DNA of 34,140 nt. Source: Acidobacteria bacterium RIFCSPLOWO2_12_FULL_67_14b (GTDB lineage: Bacteria > Acidobacteriota > Vicinamibacteria > Vicinamibacterales > UBA2999). Position 1 is the stretch's first letter. The number at the start of each line of letters is the position of its first letter. This document shows positions 10,098 through 17,557 of the stretch, in pieces. The notes beneath the pieces were generated by a model. That model was not told the origin of the DNA and ran no database searches. It saw only the letters and a list, made by a program, of their open reading frames with translations. The stretch covers positions 8,931 through 43,070 of the forward strand of contig MELE01000145.1 of NCBI GenBank assembly GCA_001768615.1, in the 5' to 3' direction. A program made the position numbers and the translations under genes.

Positions 10098-11590
10098 GAC
10101 TGAAGACGCTCGTCACGTTCGGCCTGCTGTCGGTGGTGACGGCGATGATGGCCGCACAGGCCGCCCAGGGGCCGCGGGACGTGTGGCCGCGGGAGAACCC
10201 GCCGCGGCCGTTGCCGGCGCGGCCGGTCACGTTCCCGCCCTACGAGGTCCGCAAGCTCGCCAACGGCCTGCAGGTCGTGCTGGTGAGCCAGAACGAGCAG
10301 CCGGCCATCAGCGTCCGCATGATCATCCGGGCGGGGGCGGCGCAGGATCCCAAAGACAAGCTCGGCGTCGCCATGCTCACGTCGACGCTGCTCGACCAGG
10401 GCGCGGGGCCGCGCACGGCCGAGCAGATCGCGGATCGGATCGACTTCATCGGCGGTGCCCTCGGCACGGGCGCCGGTAACGACCTGAGCTTCGTGAACGC
10501 GGTCGTGATGAACGACAGCTACGAGGTCGCGCTCGAGCTGATGGCCGACCTCGTGCAGCGGCCGACCTTCGCGCCGGAAGAGATCGAACGCCAGCGGCAG
10601 CAGGCGCTGTCGGCGCTCAAGGTGTCGGCGGAGGATCCGGGCGCGGTGGCGGGCCAGGTGATCGATCGGCTGATCTACGGCTTCCATCCCTACGGGCTGC
10701 CCGGCAACGGCACGGTGCGATCGTTGACCTCGTTGACGCGCGCCGACTTCGTCGACTTCCACCGCGCCTACTTCGTTCCCAACAACGCGTTGATCGCCGT
10801 GGTCGGCGACATCGCCCCCGACGAGGCCATGAAGGGCGTCGAGAAGCACTTCGCCGCCTGGAAGCCCGGGCAGGTGCCGGCGATGGACGTCACCGACCCG
10901 CCCGACGCCACCAAGCGCGTGATCGTGATCGACAAGAAGGACGCGGTCCAGACCGAGATTCGCGTCGGCCACATCGCCATTCCGCGCAAGCACGCCGACT
11001 TCGAGGCCATCAACCAGGCCGTGAAGATCCTGGGCGGCGAGGGCGCCAACCGGCTGCAGCAGGTGCTGCGCTCGAAGCGGCAGCTCACCTACGGGGCGTC
11101 GGCCGACCTGGATTCGTTCAAGATGGCCGGCGCCGTCGTCGCGGAAACGAACACGCAGACGCCGAGCACTGCCGAGGCCCTGCGGGTCGTGGTCGACGAG
11201 TTCTCGCGGCTACAGCGCGAGCGCGTCTACGACGACGAGCTCGACGGCGCGCAGGACTACATGGTGGGCCACTTCCCGCTCACCATCGAAGTGCCGGACG
11301 CGATTGCCACCCAGGTGCTCAACCAGCTGTTCTACGAGCTGCCGGTCGAGGACCTGCCGCGCTACCGCGAGCGCGTGCTCAGGGTGACGCCCGACGAGAT
11401 CCAGCGCGTGGCCCGGTGGTTCATCCGGCCGATGCAGCTGTCGATCGTGCTCGTCGGCAACGCCGACGCGTTTGTCAACGATCTCAAGAGCGCCGGCTTC
11501 GTGGATTTCGAACGCATCCCGATCGAGAATCTGGACCTGCTGTCCGCGGACTTCCAGCGGCGCTCGGGGAGCCCCGCCAGGCCCGAGTGA
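10094..11590 (+). CDS. M16-family peptidase-like protein, non-catalytic partner, secreted
   Basis: 498 aa, GTG start overlapping the previous stop (GTGA). Signal peptide ([23 protein letters not shown]), then a Pro/Arg-rich linker, an M16 N-terminal domain (KLANGLQVVLVSQNEQPAISVRM) and a second domain (GGEGANRLQQVLRSKRQLTYG near 320). At the place where M16 enzymes have HxxEH this protein has GVAMLTSTLLDQ, so zinc cannot be bound. This is the usual state of the second subunit in paired bacterial M16 proteins and of mitochondrial MPP-alpha, so it is unlikely to be a pseudogene. It probably forms a dimer with the upstream catalytic subunit. Confidence 0.92.
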   Translation: MRLKTLVTFGLLSVVTAMMAAQAAQGPRDVWPRENPPRPLPARPVTFPPYEVRKLANGLQVVLVSQNEQPAISVRMIIRAGAAQDPKDKLGVAMLTSTLLDQGAGPRTAEQIADRIDFIGGALGTGAGNDLSFVNAVVMNDSYEVALELMADLVQRPTFAPEEIERQRQQALSALKVSAEDPGAVAGQVIDRLIYGFHPYGLPGNGTVRSLTSLTRADFVDFHRAYFVPNNALIAVVGDIAPDEAMKGVEKHFAAWKPGQVPAMDVTDPPDATKRVIVIDKKDAVQTEIRVGHIAIPRKHADFEAINQAVKILGGEGANRLQQVLRSKRQLTYGASADLDSFKMAGAVVAETNTQTPSTAEALRVVVDEFSRLQRERVYDDELDGAQDYMVGHFPLTIEVPDAIATQVLNQLFYELPVEDLPRYRERVLRVTPDEIQRVARWFIRPMQLSIVLVGNADAFVNDLKSAGFVDFERIPIENLDLLSADFQRRSGSPARPE

Positions 11591-12732
11591 CGCGACTGAT
11601 GATCTCGTGCGGCGAGCCGTCCGGCGACCTCTACGCCGGGGCGCTGGTCGCCGCGCTTCGCGCCCGCGAGCCCGGGATCGACGTCTTCGGGCTCGGCGGC
11701 GAGCGCCTGGCGGCCGCCGGCGGCCGCCTGGTCGCCAACTTCCACGGCCTCTCCGTCACCGGCCTGACCGAGGCGCTGCGCGTGCTGCCGCGCTCGTGGA
11801 CCACGCTGCGCCAGCTGGTGGACGCCGCGCGCGAGCAGAAGCCGGACGCGCTGGTGGTGATCGACTATCCCGATTTCAATTTCCGGTTGATGCGGGCGAT
11901 CAAGCGCCTGGGCGTGCCCGTGATCTATTACGTCAGCCCGCAACTCTGGGCGTGGCGGGCCGGCCGCATCAGGACAATGAAGCGGGTCGTGGATTGCGTG
12001 CTGCCGATTTTTCCGTTCGAAGAAGCGATCTACCGCCGCGAGAACATGGACGTACGCTTCGTCGGGCACCCGCTGATCGACCTGGCGACGCCGACGCGGT
12101 CCCGCGACGAGTTCCTGCGACAGCTCCGCCTGGACCCCGCCCGGCCGGTGGTGGCGTTGCTGCCGGGCAGCCGCACCAACGAGTTGACGCAGCTGGTCCC
12201 GGTGATCGCCGACGCGATCCCGCGCATCGTCGAGCGGGTCCCTCGCGTGCAGTTCGTCGTTGCCCGGGCGCCGAACCTGGCGGATACCCTGTTCGAGGGA
12301 TTCGGCCTGCCCGGCGCCACGCTCAGGATCGTCGAGGCGCAGACTGACGACGTGTTGAATGCCTGCGATGTGGTGGTCACGGCCTCGGGCACGGCCACGG
12401 TGCAAGCGGCGCTGCACGGCAAGCCGATGGTGGTGCTCTACAAGCTGTCGCCGATGACGTATCGGCTTGGCAAGCCGCTCGCTCGCGTCGACATCTTCGC
12501 GATGGTGAACCTGATCGCCGGCGAGCGCGTGGTGGTGGAGCTGATCCAGGGCGCGTGCACGGGCGAGGCCGTCGCCGGCGAGACGATCAAGCTGCTCGAG
12601 GATGCCCCGTACCGCGACCGGATGACCGTGAAGATCGCCGAGGTGCGCGCGCGGCTCGGCAGTCCTGGCGCGAGCGCCCGCGCGGCCGACGCGGTGTTGC
12701 ATGTCATACACTCGTCGAGGCATGTCTCGTAG
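11587..12732 (+). CDS. lpxB: Lipid-A-disaccharide synthase (LpxB)
   Basis: Condenses UDP-2,3-diacylglucosamine with lipid X to give the lipid A disaccharide at the inner face of the cytoplasmic membrane. 381 aa from GTG 11587, which overlaps the M16 stop by 4 nt; this start puts the family N-terminus (TRLMISCGEPSGDLYAG) first. Other LpxB marks: VIDYPDFNFRLM near residue 95, YYVSPQLWAWR near 115, FVGHPL near 158, LLPGSRTNEL near 191, and ASGTATVQAALHGKPMVVLYK near 262. It overlaps the next gene by 11 nt. Together with lpxD it shows that the organism makes lipid A. Confidence 0.95.
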   Translation: MTRLMISCGEPSGDLYAGALVAALRAREPGIDVFGLGGERLAAAGGRLVANFHGLSVTGLTEALRVLPRSWTTLRQLVDAAREQKPDALVVIDYPDFNFRLMRAIKRLGVPVIYYVSPQLWAWRAGRIRTMKRVVDCVLPIFPFEEAIYRRENMDVRFVGHPLIDLATPTRSRDEFLRQLRLDPARPVVALLPGSRTNELTQLVPVIADAIPRIVERVPRVQFVVARAPNLADTLFEGFGLPGATLRIVEAQTDDVLNACDVVVTASGTATVQAALHGKPMVVLYKLSPMTYRLGKPLARVDIFAMVNLIAGERVVVELIQGACTGEAVAGETIKLLEDAPYRDRMTVKIAEVRARLGSPGASARAADAVLHVIHSSRHVS

Positions 12733-13264
12733 CCTGCTGATCGCACTGTCGTGCTGCGTCCTGGCCGCGCCCGTGGGTGCCATTACGGTCGCGCCGCTGA
12801 GCTTTGACGAGCTCGTGAACGGATCGACCACCGTGATCGTCGGGCGGGTGGCCGAGGTCCGCGCGCAGTGGACCGACGATCGGCGCGGCATCGAAAGCCT
12901 GGTCACGGTCGACGTGGTGAGCCGATTCAAGGGATCGACCGGCGACACCCTCACCTTCACGGTGCCCGGTGGAGCGGTGGGCCGGTACCTGAACCTGATT
13001 CCGGGCGCGCCGGCCTTCGCGCGCGGCGACCGGGCGGTGTTGTTCCTGACCTCCCGCGGGCCCCGGCTGCCAACGACCACGGGGCTCACCCAGGGCATTT
13101 ATCGCGTGACGGTCGACGCCCGCACGGGCGCCGCCCTCGTCGCGCCGCCCGTCGTCGAGACCGCCGATCGCCGCATCCGCCGCGGCGATCCCGGGCGCAA
13201 GCCGGTGCCGCTGGCCGCGTTCGAAGCCGCCGTGCGCGCGGTGAAGCCGGTGGAGGCCCGATGA
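12722..13264 (+). CDS. Small secreted protein of unknown function
   Basis: 180 aa. The start at ATG 12722 gives a signal peptide (MSRSLLIALSCCVLAAPVGA); it overlaps the lpxB end by 11 nt, and a TACACT hexamer lies 9 nt before it. The mature part has a beta-rich pattern: FDELVNGSTTVIVGRVAEVRAQW, then VDVVSRFKGSTGDTLTFTVPGG, then GDRAVLFLTSRG and GIYRVTV. I recognise the style from acidobacterial secreted proteins encoded beside matrixins but know no assigned function. It shares a 4-nt ATGA overlap with the matrixin gene downstream, so the two are probably made together; a pro-peptide-like or inhibitor role is conceivable but untested. Confidence 0.75.
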   Translation: MSRSLLIALSCCVLAAPVGAITVAPLSFDELVNGSTTVIVGRVAEVRAQWTDDRRGIESLVTVDVVSRFKGSTGDTLTFTVPGGAVGRYLNLIPGAPAFARGDRAVLFLTSRGPRLPTTTGLTQGIYRVTVDARTGAALVAPPVVETADRRIRRGDPGRKPVPLAAFEAAVRAVKPVEAR

Positions 13265-14256
13265 GACCCGCCGTCGCGTGGCTGCTGGCCTGCGCCGTCA
13301 CGGTTGGCGCGCAGTCTCCGGTCTCCGCCTACCTGAAGCTCGGCTCGTCGATCAACGGGCGCATCACCGACGTGTCGTGGCAGCAGCAGCCGATCCGGTA
13401 TTTCGTCACCGAGCGCGACGGCCCCGGCGTGACCGCCGCCGAGCTTCGCGGCGCCATCGGCCGGGCCACGGCGACCTGGCAGAACGCGTCCGGCGCCAAC
13501 GTGCGCTTCGAATTCCTGGGGTCGACGTCGGCGCCTCCTGGCGAGGTGGATGGACGGACGACGCTGGGGTTTCTCGATCGTCCCGACCTGGATCGCGTGC
13601 TGGGCGCCACCAGCTTCCTGATCGACACGACCAACGGCGCCATCGTCGAAGCCGACGTGTTCTTCAACACGCGCTTCACCTGGTCGGTGTCCGCGCAGGG
13701 CGACGCGGGCCGGGTCGACCTGGAATCGGTCGCGCTTCACGAGCTGGGTCACCTGCTGGGACTCGGGCACTCGGCGCTCGGCGAAACCGAGCGCACGAGC
13801 ACCGGCGGGCGCCGCGTCGTGGCGTCGGGGGCGGTGATGTTTCCCATCGCCATGACGTCGGGCGCGATCGCGGACCGCACGCTGCAGCCCGACGACATCG
13901 CCGGAGTGGCCGATCTCTATCCGGCCGCCGGACAGCTCGACTCCACCGGGGGCATTACCGGCCGGGTGACGAAGAACGGGCAGGGCCTGCTCGGCGCGCA
14001 CGTGGTGGCGTTCAATCCGGAGACCGGGGCGATCGTCGGCAACTTCGCCTTGAACATGGACGGCGAGTTCGCGATCGTGCGGCTGGCGCCGGGCCCGTAC
14101 GTGCTGCGGGTCGAGCCGCTCGACGACGCCGACGTGGAGAGTTACTTTTCGACGGCCATCGACGTCGACTTCCGGGTCACGTATGCGCCTCGTGCTGTCG
14201 TCGCGCCTCGGGGCGGATCGTCTTCGCCGATTGAGATCAAGGTCCAGCCGAAATGA
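13261..14256 (+). CDS. Secreted matrixin-type (M10) zinc metallopeptidase with C-terminal Ig-like domain
   Basis: 331 aa. Signal peptide (MRPAVAWLLACAVTVGA), then a metzincin catalytic domain with ADVFFNTRFTW before the zinc helix HELGHLLGLGH at about residues 160-170 and a Met-turn in SGAVMFP near 195. QPDDIAGVADLYP closes the catalytic domain, as in matrix metalloproteinases. From about residue 237 a carboxypeptidase-regulatory-like beta-sandwich follows (GGITGRVTKNGQGLLGAHVVAFN... APGPYVLRVEP). The start overlaps the preceding stop (ATGA), and its own stop overlaps the beta-barrel gene start (ATGA), so three secreted proteins are translationally coupled. Substrate unknown. Confidence 0.9.
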   Translation: MRPAVAWLLACAVTVGAQSPVSAYLKLGSSINGRITDVSWQQQPIRYFVTERDGPGVTAAELRGAIGRATATWQNASGANVRFEFLGSTSAPPGEVDGRTTLGFLDRPDLDRVLGATSFLIDTTNGAIVEADVFFNTRFTWSVSAQGDAGRVDLESVALHELGHLLGLGHSALGETERTSTGGRRVVASGAVMFPIAMTSGAIADRTLQPDDIAGVADLYPAAGQLDSTGGITGRVTKNGQGLLGAHVVAFNPETGAIVGNFALNMDGEFAIVRLAPGPYVLRVEPLDDADVESYFSTAIDVDFRVTYAPRAVVAPRGGSSSPIEIKVQPK

Positions 14257-14957
14257 GGTGCTTGGGTGCTTGGGTGCTTGGGTGCTTGGGTGCGCTGGTG
14301 CTCTGTGCCGGCAGCGCCGCATTCGCGCAAAACGCGGAAGCGCCGGCGCTGCGGAAACATCGCGTGACCGCGAGCGGCGGGGTGACGTGGTCGGGGAGCT
14401 ATCCCATTGGCGAGGCGACGGCGACCTATCGGACCAACGCGCCCGGAAACACGCCGCCGCCGTTCACGTTGTTTTCGGCGGCGTCGACCGTGGATGCGGT
14501 CGCGGGGATCGAAGGCCGCGTGGGGTTCACGGTGACACCGGACCTGGCGGTCGAGGCCGGCGTGTCGTTTGCGCGGCCCCGGGTGGGCATCGTCATCGCC
14601 TCGGACGCCGAAGTGGCGCCGCACGCGCTCGAAGGCGAGGAGCTGCAGCAATACATCGTCGACGCCGGGGCCGTGTGGCAGCTGCCGCTGCGGCTCTCGC
14701 GCCGTGTGCGGCCGTTTGTCACCGGCGGGGCCGGCTACCTCCGGCAGCTGCACCAGGAACGCACGCTGGTCGAGACCGGGCAGGTCTACTATGCCGGCGG
14801 CGGGCTGCGCTACTGGCTGCGCGGCGGCAGCGGCGCCACGCGGTCGTTCGGGCTGCGGGCCGACGCGCGCGCGATGTGGAAGCGAGACGGCGTCGACTTC
14901 GAGGACCGAACCCGCCTCTTTCCGGTGGTGAGCGTCTTCGCGTTCATGGGTTTCTAG
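14253..14957 (+). CDS. Outer-membrane beta-barrel protein with a repeat-encoded signal peptide
   Basis: 234 aa, ending in a C-terminal Phe (VFAFMGF), as outer-membrane barrels do. Alternating strands include RVGFTVTPDLAVEAGVSFA, VRPFVTGGAGYLRQL and GQVYYAGGGLRYWLRGG, matching small OMP beta-barrel families. The ATG overlaps the matrixin stop (ATGA). The signal peptide (MRCLGAWVLGCLGALVLC, then AGSAAFA) is encoded by GGTGCTTG octamers beginning 1 nt after the ATG. Because 8 is not a multiple of 3, gain or loss of one unit would frameshift the whole protein. Function beyond barrel formation is not visible. Confidence 0.82.
   Translation: MRCLGAWVLGCLGALVLCAGSAAFAQNAEAPALRKHRVTASGGVTWSGSYPIGEATATYRTNAPGNTPPPFTLFSAASTVDAVAGIEGRVGFTVTPDLAVEAGVSFARPRVGIVIASDAEVAPHALEGEELQQYIVDAGAVWQLPLRLSRRVRPFVTGGAGYLRQLHQERTLVETGQVYYAGGGLRYWLRGGSGATRSFGLRADARAMWKRDGVDFEDRTRLFPVVSVFAFMGF
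14257..14304. repeat. GGTGCTTG octamer repeat in the signal-peptide coding region
   Basis: Four perfect copies of GGTGCTTG followed by two degenerate ones (GGTGCGCT, GGTGCTCT), starting directly after the ATG of the beta-barrel gene. The same octamer family recurs at 23892-23971 and 29172-29227. The position and the non-triplet unit are typical of simple-sequence contingency loci. Confidence 0.93.
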
Positions 14958-14972
14958 ATCACCAGGGCCGCA

Positions 14973-15006
14973 GCCTGCCCTGAGCGAACGAATGCGAGTC
15001 GAAGGG
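14973..15006. repeat. Dispersed repeat GCCTGCCCTGAGCGA ... GCGAGTCGAAGGG, copy 1
   Basis: Starts 15 bases after the beta-barrel gene stop. The 15-nt left half and 13-nt right half are both found again, with a longer middle, at 30848-30895 inside a coding region. It directly abuts the long inverted repeat that follows. Confidence 0.75.
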
Positions 15007-15218
15007 ATGACGCAGATGACGCAGACCCGCCATGCGCGTCGAACGCATTCTGACAATGCTCGACTTGCGTCGGCCTTCGGCCGTGGAACGGAGAACGAGA
15101 CGCGGACGAGAGACGCTCAGGCATCAACAACACTGACGCGTCTCTCGTCCGCGTCTCGTTCTCCGTTCCAACGCCGGGCGAAGCCCGGCGCGCAAGTCGA
15201 GCGTGCATCTGCGTCATC
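15006..15218. repeat. Large nested inverted repeat (213 bp)
   Basis: This fills most of the 298-bp gap between the beta-barrel and ABC transporter genes; I see no gene in the gap. Pairing arms, outside to inside: GATGACGCAGATG (15006-15018) with 15206-15218; GCTCGACTTGCG (15058-15069) with 15191-15202; and a core stem of about 37 bp with one bulge, 15084-15120 with 15133-15170, closing a 12-nt loop. Between the middle and core stems each side carries its own small hairpin: CGGCC-TTC-GGCCG (15071-15083) and CGCCGGGC-GAA-GCCCGGCG (15172-15190). The layout is a unit duplicated in inverted orientation, cruciform-capable. No transposase, target duplication or T-run is seen. Confidence 0.9.
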
Positions 15219-15255
15219 GGCGTAATCTGCGGCTGTCTTTGAGGACACGACACGC

Positions 15256-15981
15256 ATGACACAACCACCGGCCGTCCAGTTCACGGAGGTCTCTGCGAGT
15301 CGCGGTGGGCGCGGTGTGCTGCATGAGGTGTCGCTGTCGATCGGCGCCGGCGAGACCGTGGCGCTGGTCGGGCGAAGCGGGTCCGGGAAGACGACGCTGC
15401 TGCGGCTGGTGAACCGGCTGCTCGATCCGGATCGCGGCGAGGTCCGCGTCGACGGCCGCGAGACGCGTCAGTGGGACGCCATCGCGCTGCGGCGGCGCAC
15501 CGGCTACGTCATCCAGGACGTCGGCCTGTTTCCGCACTTCACGGTTGCCGACAACATCGCCACCGTGCCGAGGCTGCTGGCCTGGCCCGAGGCCCGCGTG
15601 CAGTCGCGCGTCGACGAGCTGCTCACCATGGTCGATCTCGATCCCGCTGACTACCGGCGCCGGTGGCCCGACGAGTTGTCGGGCGGGCAGCGGCAGCGTG
15701 TCGGCCTGGCGCGCGCGCTCGCGGCGGATCCGCCGGTGTTGTTGATGGACGAGCCGTTCGGCGCGCTCGATCCCGTCACGAAGGGCGAGCTGCATGCCGA
15801 ATTCCGGAAGGTGCAGAGTTCGCTGCATCGCACCGTGCTGATCGTGACCCACGACATCGCCGAGGCGATGGCGCTGGCGGATCGGATCGCGGTGTTGTGC
15901 GACGGACGCGTGATAGCCTGCGACACGCCGGCGGGGGTGCGGGTCTCGGATGATCCGCGCGTGAGGTCGCTCATCGCATGA
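15256..15981 (+). CDS. ABC transporter ATP-binding protein, osmoprotectant (glycine betaine/choline) type
   Basis: 241 aa ATPase subunit. Walker A GRSGSGKTT near residue 38, Q-loop VIQDVGLFPHFTVADNI near 88, signature LSGGQRQRVGLARAL near 140, Walker B VLLMDEPFGALDP near 162, and the H-loop VTHDIAEAMALADR near 198. The FPHFTVADNI stretch and EAMALADRIAVL resemble the OpuCA/ProV group. It lacks the C-terminal CBS domains of longer OpuCA proteins. The stop overlaps the permease-binding protein gene by 4 nt (ATGA), so the two form one importer. Start ATG 15256 has a GAGG element about 11 nt upstream. Confidence 0.9.
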   Translation: MTQPPAVQFTEVSASRGGRGVLHEVSLSIGAGETVALVGRSGSGKTTLLRLVNRLLDPDRGEVRVDGRETRQWDAIALRRRTGYVIQDVGLFPHFTVADNIATVPRLLAWPEARVQSRVDELLTMVDLDPADYRRRWPDELSGGQRQRVGLARALAADPPVLLMDEPFGALDPVTKGELHAEFRKVQSSLHRTVLIVTHDIAEAMALADRIAVLCDGRVIACDTPAGVRVSDDPRVRSLIA

Positions 15982-17549
15982 GCGAGCTCTTCGCGTTCAT
16001 CGCGTCTCACCGGGCTGAAATGGCCACGCGGCTCGGCGAGCACATCGTGCTGGTCGCGGCGTCGACTGCCATCGCGGCGGGCATCGGCATTCCCCTCGGG
16101 ATCGTGGCGGCGCGGCGTCCGTCGCTCTCCAGGCCCATCGTCGGCCTTGCCAACCTCGCGCAGACCATCCCGAGCCTGGCGCTCTTCGGCTTCCTGATCC
16201 CGCTGCCGTTCATCGGCGGCATCGGCACGCGCACCGCCCTGGTGGCCCTGACGGTGTACGCCGTGCTGCCGATCCTGCGGAGCACCATTACCGGGCTCCA
16301 GGCCGTGCCTGCCGCCGTGGTCGAGTGCGCGGTGGCCATGGGCCTGACGCCGGGCCAGGTCTTGCGCCAGGTCGAATGGCCACTGGCGCTGCCAGCCGTC
16401 GTGTCGGGACTGCGCGTCGCCGTGGTCATCGGCGTCGGCACCGCCACCATCGCTTCGGCGATCGGCGCCGGGGGCCTCGGCGACTACATCTTCCGCGGCC
16501 TGGCGATGGTCGATCGTACGGTGATCTTCGCCGGAGCGCTGCCTGCGGCGATCCTGGCGCTGGTGGCCGACGGTCTGCTGGCGGCGGCCGGGAAGCTGGC
16601 GGATCCGCGCCGGCGATCGCGCGCGGGGGCCGCGACGCTCGCCGGCCTCAGCTCGATCGTGCTGGCCGGCGCCTGGTGGGCCACGGCCTCGACGACACGG
16701 GCGGATGTGATCGTGGGCTCGAAGAACTTCACCGAACAGGTCGTGCTGGGCGAATTGCTGGCGCAGACCATCGAGCGCCAGACGGACCTGGTCGTGGAGC
16801 GCCGGCTGAACCTGGGCGGCACGGCCATCGCGCACGAGGCGCTCCTGAGCGAGGGCATCGACGTCTATGTCGAGTACACGGGCACGGCCCTGACCGCGAT
16901 CTTCAACGACCCGCCGTCGGCGGATTCCGCCGCCGTCTACGACCGCGTGCGCGAGCGGTATGCCGCCCTCGGCCTGACGCTGCTGCCGCGGCTTGGATTC
17001 AACAACACGTTCGCGATCCTGGTCAGGCGCGATGATGCGACCAGGTTCAACCTCGAGACGATCAGTGACCTGGCGTCGGCCATGCGGCTGACCCTCACCC
17101 GGCGGCCGGAAGCCACGTGGACGGCGGGGTTCGGCTACGAGTTCCTCGAACGGCCCGACGGCTACAAGGGACTGAGCGCGACCTACGGCCTGCAACTGCG
17201 CGAGGCGCCGCGGGTGATGGATCTGAATCTGATTTATCGAGCGCTCGAAGCCGGCGAGATCGACGTGACCGCGGGCGACGCCACCAGCGGCTTGATCGAC
17301 GCGCTTGGACTGGTCGCGCTCGATGACGTGCGGCACTACTTCCCGGTGTACGACGCCGCGCCCGTGGCGCGGGCCGCGATGCTGTTGCAGCATCCGCAGG
17401 CCGCCGCGGCGCTGCGCCTCCTCGACGGACGCATTTCGGCTTCCGACATGCGAAAGATGAATCGTGCGGTGGATGTCGAGCAGCAGGACCCCGCCGCAGT
17501 GGTGCGCGCCTTCCTTGATACAATTGGAGGGTTCAAGCCAGGAGCGTAA
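15978..17549 (+). CDS. ABC transporter permease fused to substrate-binding domain, osmoprotectant type
   Basis: 523 aa fusion. Residues 1-215 form a BPD-type permease with several membrane segments (about 24-42, 75-96, 135-160, 170-200) and the cytoplasmic-loop pattern [28 protein letters not shown] hydrophobic segment near 220-240 leads to an OpuAC/ProX-like binding domain beginning [22 protein letters not shown] and including [13 protein letters not shown] near 298. This is the known quaternary-amine uptake arrangement in which the binding protein is tethered to the permease. With the ATPase upstream it makes a complete importer, probably for glycine betaine, choline or a related compatible solute. 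The exact solute is inference. Confidence 0.9.
   Translation: MSELFAFIASHRAEMATRLGEHIVLVAASTAIAAGIGIPLGIVAARRPSLSRPIVGLANLAQTIPSLALFGFLIPLPFIGGIGTRTALVALTVYAVLPILRSTITGLQAVPAAVVECAVAMGLTPGQVLRQVEWPLALPAVVSGLRVAVVIGVGTATIASAIGAGGLGDYIFRGLAMVDRTVIFAGALPAAILALVADGLLAAAGKLADPRRRSRAGAATLAGLSSIVLAGAWWATASTTRADVIVGSKNFTEQVVLGELLAQTIERQTDLVVERRLNLGGTAIAHEALLSEGIDVYVEYTGTALTAIFNDPPSADSAAVYDRVRERYAALGLTLLPRLGFNNTFAILVRRDDATRFNLETISDLASAMRLTLTRRPEATWTAGFGYEFLERPDGYKGLSATYGLQLREAPRVMDLNLIYRALEAGEIDVTAGDATSGLIDALGLVALDDVRHYFPVYDAAPVARAAMLLQHPQAAAALRLLDGRISASDMRKMNRAVDVEQQDPAAVVRAFLDTIGGFKPGA
17516..17524 (+). promoter_or_regulatory. Possible internal promoter for aconitase gene (extended -10)
   Basis: TTGATACAAT inside the last codons of the permease-binding protein gene gives TG-A-TACAAT, an extended -10 pattern. 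It would start transcription about 27 nt before the aconitase ATG, leaving room for the AGGAG ribosome site near 17540. No clear -35 is seen. Pattern match only. Confidence 0.3.
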
Positions 17550-17557
17550 GCGCCATC

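Noticed and set aside
10094-11590. Pseudogene call for the second M16 gene because HxxEH is missing
   Set aside because: Loss of the zinc motif in one subunit is normal for paired M16 proteins, and the frame is intact over both domains.
15084-15170. Rho-independent terminator after the beta-barrel gene
   Set aside because: The stem is far longer than usual terminators and no T-run follows on either strand.
14958-15255. Insertion sequence remnant with terminal inverted repeats
   Set aside because: There is no transposase fragment, and the arms enclose only a 12-nt loop at the core; recorded as an inverted repeat instead.
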